Origin: an uncultured bacterium | GTDB taxonomy: Bacteria > Patescibacteriota > Minisyncoccia > Phycocordibacterales > PALSA-1337 | DNA length: 6,664 nt | Direction: 5' to 3' | Assembly: GCA_903870235.1 (NCBI GenBank) | Contig: CAIQCA010000013.1 | Span: 1 to 6,664 of the forward strand | Part shown: positions 1-5,425 of the stretch, piece after piece | Layout of the letters: every line of letters begins with the position of its first letter | How positions within the stretch are numbered: the stretch's first letter is position 1 | The notes under the pieces: generated by a model | The model's database searches: none | Told to the model about the DNA's origin: nothing | The model's input: the letters and a program-made list of their open reading frames with translations, nothing else | Translations under genes and position numbers: made by a program

Positions 1-1429
1 GGATTTGGATGTCTTTCTTCTTTTTGTCCGCAAAGGCCGCCGTTCCCCTCGCAACATCTTTCTTATCATACCCCAAGGATTCCGCAAACTTCTTTCTGTC
101 CTCGATCTTTCCTTTTCTTACAGCATCGAAACCAGCACCTTTACCTCCCCCAAAACCTGCGCCACTAACTTTACCCAATCCCATCTGTGCATATCTGCCA
201 AGCATTGGGTTATTGGCATACTTGTTTCTCATATAATCACTTTCGTTGATTCTGTTGGCGGCTCTACCCACAGTGTTTCTACCAACAAATTGTCCAGCCT
301 TACTAAAGACCGCCTTAGCCCCAACCTTGTCCACAAGTTTTTGAGAAACACCACCAAGTGTTGCTGCGGCGACAAGAGGAATGTTTAACATGATAATCAC
401 GAACGCATAGTTGACGCACATAGATATAAGACCAGCCGTGGTGGATGTGCTACTGCTAGGCGAACTTGTCAAAGTCGTTAGTCCTTGCATCATTCGAAGT
501 GCGGCATACATAAGCAGCAAGTAGGCAGGCATAAAAACAAGTTGAGCCGTTAGAAGCTTTGTAAATTTGTCTGATTGAGACTTTAGTTGAGGAAATATCC
601 AAGATGCAAACCATATAGGAGAAAATGCCAGTATGAAGATAAGTGTTATGAGTCTAACTATAAATGCACCTGCCGCTATCAGTAAACTTAGACAAGTCAT
701 CACAATAATAATTATTCCAACAGTATTCACAAAGATTATACGCATTTGGTCAGTAGTGATGGATTTCTGGTCTTTGTCAGGCTGGGTTGTAAGTTTAGGG
801 CTTGCGATGCTGGTGACTTTCAGCGAATTAATAATTATTGCCGACAACCCCCCAACGTATTTGGTTGGATCGGTTATGGAAGTAGAAGAACAGGCTAAAT
901 AATTGGCGCTTCCCACTTGGCACGGAACCGGGGTTGGAGATATGGCACTATACAGAGCCAGAGAAACTACATTTGATGCGTCTATAAGTATGCCTGTAAG
1001 GAAAAAACTAAAGTTGATTAGGATTCCGGCAATAACTATGTTTTTTATAAGAGTTCCAATTTTTTCATCTAGTCCGAGGATCATCCTGAAGGACGTATAC
1101 AAAAGAAGGAAAATTATAAACAAACTAGAGATATCTCGGATGCTTTCCCAGACAATATATATTCCCTGTGTACTGTTGACGAACTCTTTTATGCGCATTG
1201 TCAGGTCGATAGAAATATTTAACAATGCCGCACACAACACCAATAACCACCCGGCAAGCTGGAATAATATTTGTAAAGTGAAGGCGAACAAGGAAAATAC
1301 TGCACCAACGAGGACATCACCAATGCCGGCTACCATGTCAAGAAAACCATTTGCTACATGTGTCGGCAAGATAACCGCCACCGCTATGGCCACAACTGCT
1401 AATCCTATGTATATAGATTTCTTTTTCAT
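1..1429 (-). CDS. VirB6/TrbL-like polytopic membrane protein (3' partial)
   Basis: This frame opens with ATG at 1429 and stays open for 476 codons to the left edge; the C terminus lies outside the window. The protein starts MKKKSIYIGLAVVAIAVAV, a basic end followed by a hydrophobic segment (about 6-22). Further hydrophobic stretches lie at about 35-70, 100-118, 128-150, 230-275 (probably two), 293-312 and 338-358. Family-like signatures are WESIRDISSLF (94-104), ILINFSFFLTGILIDASN (136-153) and SPIWFASWIFPQ (270-281). From about 360 it becomes soluble and basic, with a Gly-rich patch (417-434) and many Lys/Arg. From memory of such proteins, the best match is the VirB6/TrbL-like channel component common in CPR genomes, the inner-membrane part of type IV secretion-like systems. 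That assignment is by pattern, not by search. Two cysteines (170, 180) lie in the extracytoplasmic-looking loop. The gene starts 9 nt after the upstream stop, so it is probably translationally coupled; no Shine-Dalgarno motif is visible. Confidence 0.85.
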   Translation of the reverse strand, partial: MKKKSIYIGLAVVAIAVAVILPTHVANGFLDMVAGIGDVLVGAVFSLFAFTLQILFQLAGWLLVLCAALLNISIDLTMRIKEFVNSTQGIYIVWESIRDISSLFIIFLLLYTSFRMILGLDEKIGTLIKNIVIAGILINFSFFLTGILIDASNVVSLALYSAISPTPVPCQVGSANYLACSSTSITDPTKYVGGLSAIIINSLKVTSIASPKLTTQPDKDQKSITTDQMRIIFVNTVGIIIIVMTCLSLLIAAGAFIVRLITLIFILAFSPIWFASWIFPQLKSQSDKFTKLLTAQLVFMPAYLLLMYAALRMMQGLTTLTSSPSSSTSTTAGLISMCVNYAFVIIMLNIPLVAAATLGGVSQKLVDKVGAKAVFSKAGQFVGRNTVGRAANRINESDYMRNKYANNPMLGRYAQMGLGKVSGAGFGGGKGAGFDAVRKGKIEDRKKFAESLGYDKKDVARGTAAFADKKKKDIQI

Positions 1430-1438
1430 TTGTTATGA

Positions 1439-3196
1439 CTAAGGCGTGTTCAAAGGCATATTCAACTGGGCTCTAAGAAGGTTACATTGCTCTTGGTAGT
1501 GGTCTATCTTTGGCTGGGCTAATCCAACTGTTGTAGAGGCCAGTTTAATATCAGCATCTACGGTGTTACTCATAGCTATCTTCACAGCATCATTTACACT
1601 TGAAACATAAGTGTCACCAGCATCTATCAGCTGTTGGGTGGAAGTTGCATCCATTGGAGTAAGTACGTAGATATCAGTTGAACTAGAAACTGAAGAATCG
1701 GCTGAGTCTGCGGCTGTCCCAACTTGTTGTGAGGAGTCGGCACTGAAGGTCATGAAGGTCGCCCATGCTTGGTCAGCTTTGGTTTTTTGTGTTTGTAGCT
1801 TGTCTGTTACATTTGTGATGTTCGTATCTATAGTCCTTTGTATTGTATTAATTGCAGTGTGTGCAGTATTTTGTTGACCAACTGTTGAAGAAGCATTATC
1901 TATAATACCCTGGAAGCACACCTGTAGTTGCAGGTAATCTGTTTTTGTATTGTTTACATCCACAATAGCTTGGTTTTCATCAGCAATGTTAGTTCGTAGT
2001 TGAACGACAGCATCATTTATTTCTTTTGAGCTTGGTGTCTTAACTTTGGAACTTGCGGCTGCTCTATTTATATAAGAATTATTACCTCCCTTACTTGTGG
2101 CGAGTAAGCCACCACCTAGAGCCTTAGACATAAGTGCTGAAATAAGGGCATTTACAACAGCGTTAATATCATTGGCCGCCACCAGCTCGTCTTGTCCAAC
2201 ACCCAAGCTTTTGTTTATGGAGCTACTTATAACTGATCCCGGGGTTTCTGTAGTACATTCTTGAGTATCCATACCACCTGTTTTGTTTGGTTTGTAGACT
2301 ATTTTGCTGTTTTTGTTAGGAACATTATTTGAACCAGTTGGTATCGTCTTACAGTTTTGCCATGACATAAATCCACCGCTTCTATCCAAGTCGTTGCTAA
2401 TAGAATTTTTTTTCTGGGCCTGTAACAAAGCAAGATCACTTTGCGCCATAAGATAGGCTCCTGTTGGGGTGTTTTGACTTTCAGAAAACATTGCCACAAA
2501 GGCTGGGAAACCACCGGCGTTGAAGTCACCACCCAAGAAGGCATCAGTTTTGTCCTTGGCCCCATCTGTTGAACTTGCTGCTGCATTTATCAATCCTTGA
2601 ACACTGTTTCCATTTACACTCAATTGATCTGAATGGCTGAGGATGTTTCCCGTTAGGATATCATTTATCGTAGTTCCGTTTGGTGTTGTGCCCACGTTCG
2701 CGCTGACAGAAAAACCTCTATTAACGTTCTGTATGATTTTGGTTACTGAACATTTATATTTGTTTTGGTAGTCATCGTTATTCACTTGTCCACTAGCAAG
2801 GTTGAGTTTGATATTCAATGCAAAAGGCGAACACAACACGTTGAGTGGACCCGTCGAGATGAATTCAGCTGCTATCTGGTCGGCAGCATTCAGGAAGAAC
2901 CCTTTAGGGTTTGTAAGAAACGCGGGACTGCCACTAAAACCGCTGTTTATCCAATTCACCACACTCATGATTAGTTGGTGGAGGATTTGCTTCGCTATCA
3001 TGGTAGCTATTTTGTCCAAAGTAAAACTCTTTAGCTGCTGCATGATGTTGTGGAAGTTGGTCATGGTATCTACCCCGACATCTTTTCCTGGTATCGCGTA
3101 GGCGTTTCTAGATGTCGACACAAATACAGTTGAAAAAACCAAAAAAAGAAAGAATCCGGCGATTAATTTCTTAAGTTTTGTGTATTTTTTCAACAT
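1439..3196 (-). CDS. Large secreted Cys-containing protein with coiled-coil C-terminal half, unknown function
   Basis: A 585-residue protein of unrecognised biochemical function. It has a clear Sec signal peptide: a Lys-rich n-region (3-10), a hydrophobic core (11-26) and a likely signal peptidase I site after AYA (32-34). The mature part can be divided. Residues 45-130 are amphipathic and end in SPAFLTNPKGFFLNAA (90-105) and LCSPF (121-125). The middle region has GGFMSWQNC (274-282) and TPGSVISSSINKSLG (318-332), followed by a helical stretch ending KALGGGLLA (358-366). Residues 390-575 are helical and heptad-like, rich in Gln, Asp, Thr and Ser. Cysteines 122, 149, 282, 314, 427 and 571 make an even set of six in the exported part, so disulfides are plausible. 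From memory, the TPG and LCSPF patterns recur in uncharacterised CPR proteins encoded beside VirB6-like genes. I infer an extracytoplasmic component of the same apparatus, possibly VirB5/TrbJ-like in position, but this is not established. The start follows the signal peptide logic; the upstream sequence has no Shine-Dalgarno motif. Confidence 0.85.
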   Translation of the reverse strand: MLKKYTKLKKLIAGFFLFLVFSTVFVSTSRNAYAIPGKDVGVDTMTNFHNIMQQLKSFTLDKIATMIAKQILHQLIMSVVNWINSGFSGSPAFLTNPKGFFLNAADQIAAEFISTGPLNVLCSPFALNIKLNLASGQVNNDDYQNKYKCSVTKIIQNVNRGFSVSANVGTTPNGTTINDILTGNILSHSDQLSVNGNSVQGLINAAASSTDGAKDKTDAFLGGDFNAGGFPAFVAMFSESQNTPTGAYLMAQSDLALLQAQKKNSISNDLDRSGGFMSWQNCKTIPTGSNNVPNKNSKIVYKPNKTGGMDTQECTTETPGSVISSSINKSLGVGQDELVAANDINAVVNALISALMSKALGGGLLATSKGGNNSYINRAAASSKVKTPSSKEINDAVVQLRTNIADENQAIVDVNNTKTDYLQLQVCFQGIIDNASSTVGQQNTAHTAINTIQRTIDTNITNVTDKLQTQKTKADQAWATFMTFSADSSQQVGTAADSADSSVSSSTDIYVLTPMDATSTQQLIDAGDTYVSSVNDAVKIAMSNTVDADIKLASTTVGLAQPKIDHYQEQCNLLRAQLNMPLNTP

Positions 3197-3225
3197 AGAT
3201 AGGAGGTCTTTATTGTTTAGTGTTA

Positions 3226-3234
3226 ATTATAGCA
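3226..3234 (-). promoter_or_regulatory. Extended -10 promoter for the 585-aa secreted protein gene
   Basis: On the minus strand the sequence reads TGCTATAAT: a perfect TATAAT with the TGn extension. No good -35 hexamer stands 16-18 bp upstream, which is normal for extended -10 promoters. Transcription would begin near 3219, giving a leader of about 23 nt before the ATG at 3196. The site lies in the 53-nt gap after the upstream gene, so the secreted-protein and VirB6-like genes can be transcribed both by read-through and from here. The ten bases TGCTATAATT are identical to those at the next promoter upstream. Confidence 0.65.
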
Positions 3235-3249
3235 GGTATTTTAATAAAG

Positions 3250-4104
3250 TTATTGCTGTGGAATGATGCCCCTTGAGGATAACTCACTGTTTATCTGTTC
3301 TAAAGCACTAGTTATTTGTTCCATAGAGTTTGTCTCCTCATTTATTGCCGCTAGGCCACCCACGGGATCTAGTTCTAGGTCTCTTAGAGCCCTCGAATTG
3401 AAGGTTTGCAAACTTAGGCCGTTTAGTAGCTTTAGATGATATGACGAAATAGCTTCTGGAACAGACATGGTTATTACTGCGGCCAAGGTTTCTTTGTATC
3501 CCGCCACGATAGGGTCAATTTTTTTCAATAAGGTTAAATCCCCAGTATCCATTGCATCCAATACGATTGATACCTCATTGTCTTTGGGGAGTTTTGTACT
3601 AAGGATATTATCGAGTGTGGAAGCGTATTTTTCTAGTGCAATGGTATCTGAGTTAGGATCGATATTTAAATCAGAAATAACGTATTCTGGTGGCGGAACT
3701 ATTCTGGCCACGGCGTTGTCTATAACTTGATTTGCTACAAAATTGACTGTAGCGGCATCGTTGGTCTTGCCCGCCTTTTGTAATTCGGAGTATGCGATCA
3801 GAAACTCTCTACCCATAATATCGGTGTTTGTGAGTATTTCGGTCGTGGTGGTTGCGTTGGGGTCATCAACTCCATAGGCACTGTTTGTTGAGGAAGAAAC
3901 AGTATAAAAATCTTTTTGCCAGTTGGTACTTGTGGCCAACGGCTGATCATTTGGTATTTGTGGTAAATTTGTGACTGCTAGACCCTCTTTTTTATCTGAA
4001 TTATTTCCCCACGGCCCATAAACATATAGTAAAACTATAATAATTCCAACAATGCATACTGATGCGGTAAGAATGGTCTGCTTGCGTGGGGTAGAAAACG
4101 CCAT
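3250..4104 (-). CDS. Membrane-anchored extracytoplasmic helical protein, unknown function
   Basis: A 284-residue protein with a short basic N terminus, one strong transmembrane segment (about 10-29, ILTASVCIVGIIIVLLYVYG), then PWG and a polar tail. The topology is therefore N-in with about 250 residues outside the cytoplasm. No signal peptidase cleavage motif is evident, so it probably stays anchored. A Ser/Thr/Asn-rich linker (50-90) leads to a mostly helical domain. NWQKDFY (61-67), LTNTDIMGREFLIAYSELQKAGK (within 91-113), KYASTLDNIL (159-168) and SVPEAISSYHLKLLNGL (214-230) stand out as the most family-like segments. The only cysteine is in the membrane segment. From memory, proteins of this architecture (Trp-x-x-x-Phe, later VP...HL.LLN) are common and uncharacterised in Parcubacteria near VirB6-like genes. 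I infer a structural or accessory envelope component of that system. It is first in a same-strand run with the two genes downstream, and its mRNA appears to be almost leaderless. Confidence 0.85.
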   Translation of the reverse strand: MAFSTPRKQTILTASVCIVGIIIVLLYVYGPWGNNSDKKEGLAVTNLPQIPNDQPLATSTNWQKDFYTVSSSTNSAYGVDDPNATTTTEILTNTDIMGREFLIAYSELQKAGKTNDAATVNFVANQVIDNAVARIVPPPEYVISDLNIDPNSDTIALEKYASTLDNILSTKLPKDNEVSIVLDAMDTGDLTLLKKIDPIVAGYKETLAAVITMSVPEAISSYHLKLLNGLSLQTFNSRALRDLELDPVGGLAAINEETNSMEQITSALEQINSELSSRGIIPQQ

Positions 4105-4113
4105 ATAGCCACA

Positions 4114-4122
4114 ATTATAGCA
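4114..4122 (-). promoter_or_regulatory. Extended -10 promoter for the membrane-anchored protein gene
   Basis: The minus strand reads TGCTATAAT, a perfect extended -10 element, followed by only nine bases before the ATG at 4104. Initiation at the usual distance (about 4107) would give a leader of 0-3 nt, so the mRNA should be leaderless or nearly so. An A7 tract (T run at 4133-4139 on the plus strand) lies just upstream, and there is no convincing -35 hexamer. It is arranged back to back with the promoter of the plus-strand small protein. Confidence 0.65.
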
Positions 4123-4175
4123 AAGACCAAGGTTTTTTTCGCAGAATTATGTGGACAGCTCCAAGTTTGTGATTA

Positions 4176-4184
4176 TGGTATTAT
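4176..4184 (+). promoter_or_regulatory. Extended -10 promoter for the small secreted protein gene
   Basis: TGGTATTAT matches an extended -10 (TGn plus TATTAT, one mismatch to TATAAT). Eight bases separate it from the ATG at 4193, so transcription would start one or two bases before the start codon. A TGGACA resembling the -35 consensus lies at 4152-4157, but its 21-bp spacing is too long to count as strong support. Overlapping TTATAA and TATAAG hexamers make the exact register uncertain. Confidence 0.5.
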
Positions 4185-4192
4185 AAGAGTAT

Positions 4193-4540
4193 ATGCAAAA
4201 AGCTAAGAAAATTATTTTCAGTGCTATTACTATCGTCTTGATATTTTCTTTTTGGGCAGTTCCAAGTGCGCAGGCCCAGAGAAACTTCGGAGGTACGATT
4301 GTTTTTCAAAGATATTGTTTAAATGGTGGAATCTTGGTTACGATAGCTACGCCGACCCCGGGAGATTTTTTCTGGGTAGCCGGAAATTTGCCTTTTTCAA
4401 TGCATGTTATACCACACGTCGGACAACAATTACTGGGAATGGCTACCATGGCACCTACGATGCCATGCATTATAAATTATTACCCAACCGTAATTTATGG
4501 TTATGGCGCCATTATTTTATTCCACGGCTCAAGTATATAA
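4193..4540 (+). CDS. Small secreted protein, unknown function
   Basis: A 115-residue protein and the only plus-strand gene. It carries a textbook Sec signal peptide: QKAKK n-region, hydrophobic core (7-23) and a cleavage motif PSAQA/Q (after A28, or alternatively after A26). The mature part of about 87 residues is hydrophobic, rich in Gly, Pro, Ile, Val and aromatic residues, and looks beta-strand-like with alternating pattern. It begins with FGGTIVF (32-38) and ends with GYGAIILFHGSSI. Two cysteines (42 and 92) could form a disulfide. I do not recognise a characterised family. From memory, similar short CPR secreted proteins (GG.I.F..C start, GSSL-like end) occur near VirB6-like clusters, which would make it a candidate minor surface or pilus-associated component; this is inference. 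It is divergent from the membrane-anchored gene, and its last 29 bp, including the stop, overlap the convergent rsmA. A weak AAGAG (4185-4189) precedes the start, but it would lie outside a leaderless mRNA. Confidence 0.75.
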   Translation: MQKAKKIIFSAITIVLIFSFWAVPSAQAQRNFGGTIVFQRYCLNGGILVTIATPTPGDFFWVAGNLPFSMHVIPHVGQQLLGMATMAPTMPCIINYYPTVIYGYGAIILFHGSSI

Positions 4541-5354
4541 ACTGTTCCAGACTCATATCCTCTGCTCTGATTTTTTCGGGAATATTTTGTTCAGTCCAGA
4601 TTTGTTCTAAGGTTTTTTGATCCAAAACACTCTCAAGGTTTCTTTTTACAAACTTTCTTTTGTGTGCAAACCCGACTTTGACAATCTCAAAAAACCTAGC
4701 TATTTCAACGTTATTTTGGTTTTTCTTTGTTATGGCCGTGAAGTTTTTACCGGAAATATCATTTATTTCCAATATTGCCGAATCAACATTTGGTGCTGGC
4801 ACGAACGCACCCCTAGGAACTATAGCTATCACGCGAGGTGTACCAAAAGCTTTTACTGATATGGAAAGGATACTTTCTTTTTTGTCACGAGCAACGATAC
4901 GTTCAGCTACCTCTTTTTGTACGAGCAAGACCATGCGGTTTGGTCGAGGTGAATACTCAAGGAATTTTTCCAAGATTGCGCCAGTTATGTAATAAGGAAT
5001 ATTCGCAACGAGGGCATACTTCCCTTCTCTTAGTTTCGTTGACAAATTACTGGTAGATGAAAAATTTTCCTCTAACACGTCGCCGATGACGAGTTCGAGT
5101 TTCTCGTTTACAATTTCTGGTGCAAATTTATTTGAAAGCACATCAAATGCACGATTGTCTTTCTCGATAGCCACGACTTTTGCTCCAGTTTCTAAAAGCG
5201 CTTTAGTCAAAACTCCTGTACCGGGGCCTATTTCAAGCACGGTTTCACCAGGAGCGATATGGGCCGCATCTACTATCTTCTTCAAGGCCGATGGTGAATG
5301 CAAAAAGTGCTGGCCGAGGGATTTTTTAGGTTTTAAGGTTTTTTCGGGATTCAT
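4512..5354 (-). CDS. rsmA: 16S rRNA (adenine(1518)-N6/adenine(1519)-N6) dimethyltransferase RsmA (KsgA)
   Basis: RsmA transfers four methyl groups from S-adenosylmethionine to two adjacent adenosines in helix 45 of 16S rRNA, late in 30S subunit assembly in the cytoplasm. The 280-residue length is normal for the family. Visible signatures are KSLGQHFL (11-18), the SAM-binding motif I EIGPGTGVLT (41-50), the acidic residue E64 ending motif II (VVAIEKD), GDVLE (91-95), the catalytic motif NIPYYITG (118-125), QKEVAERI (146-153) and VPAPNVDSAI (185-194). The C-terminal helical domain ends with RAEDMSLEQFIYLSR, also typical. All key residues are present and the frame is intact. The chosen ATG gives a short N-terminal extension before KSLGQHF, as expected. 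There is no Shine-Dalgarno motif; instead a hairpin ends 11 nt upstream of the ATG. It lies 71 nt downstream of the helicase gene on the same strand, and its 3' end overlaps the convergent small secreted protein gene. Confidence 0.97.
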   Translation of the reverse strand: MNPEKTLKPKKSLGQHFLHSPSALKKIVDAAHIAPGETVLEIGPGTGVLTKALLETGAKVVAIEKDNRAFDVLSNKFAPEIVNEKLELVIGDVLEENFSSTSNLSTKLREGKYALVANIPYYITGAILEKFLEYSPRPNRMVLLVQKEVAERIVARDKKESILSISVKAFGTPRVIAIVPRGAFVPAPNVDSAILEINDISGKNFTAITKKNQNNVEIARFFEIVKVGFAHKRKFVKRNLESVLDQKTLEQIWTEQNIPEKIRAEDMSLEQFIYLSRGIK

Positions 5355-5365
5355 AATTTGTGGAT

Positions 5366-5406
5366 GGGGTCTAGAAATGTGATGAGACAGACATTTTACA
5401 GACCCC
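5366..5406 (-). promoter_or_regulatory. Two-part hairpin in the rsmA leader
   Basis: The outer arms GGGGTCT (5366-5372) and AGACCCC (5400-5406) are perfectly complementary over 7 bp. Inside them AAATGT (5375-5380) and ACATTT (5391-5396) form a second perfect 6-bp stem, separated from the first by a small asymmetric internal loop (2 and 3 nt) and closed by a 10-nt apical loop. In the rsmA transcript the structure ends 11 nt before the AUG. Neither strand has a T-run after it, so it does not look like an intrinsic terminator. It could be a leader element that tunes ribosome access or mRNA stability, or a processing site in a helicase-rsmA transcript. The structure is visible; its role is inference. 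Confidence 0.6.
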
Positions 5407-5410
5407 TATT

Positions 5411-5416
5411 ACTATA
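5411..5416 (-). promoter_or_regulatory. Possible -10 element for rsmA
   Basis: TATAGT on the minus strand matches TATAAT at five of six positions. Initiation about 7 nt downstream (near 5404) would place the RNA 5' end inside the first arm of the leader hairpin, starting in its G run. No supporting -35 hexamer is visible (TTATAG at 17-bp spacing is poor), so the call rests on position and one hexamer. Confidence 0.3.
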
Positions 5417-5425
5417 CATGAATTC

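Noticed and set aside
5..388. 127-codon plus-strand open frame at the left edge (and an overlapping 75-codon one)
   Set aside because: Both are shadows of the Gly/Lys-rich tail of the VirB6-like gene on the minus strand; their low-complexity Ser/Pro or mixed composition reflects the complement of that tail.
903..1442. 179-codon plus-strand open frame
   Set aside because: It lies antisense to the VirB6-like gene, whose minus-strand frame is open for 476 codons with clear membrane segments and family-like motifs. The plus-strand translation has no recognisable features.
4133..4139. T7 run as a rho-independent terminator on the plus strand
   Set aside because: There is no GC-rich inverted repeat just upstream and no plus-strand gene ends there; it fits better as an A-tract near the minus-strand promoter.
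4252..4620. 122-codon plus-strand frame overlapping the small secreted protein
   Set aside because: The alternative frame from 4193 has a clear signal peptide, an upstream extended -10 element and a plausible mature domain; this one has neither and runs over 100 bp into rsmA.
5366..5406. The leader hairpin as an intrinsic terminator of the helicase gene
   Set aside because: No T-run follows the stem on either strand (the minus strand continues ATCCACAAATT), so it does not meet the usual terminator pattern.
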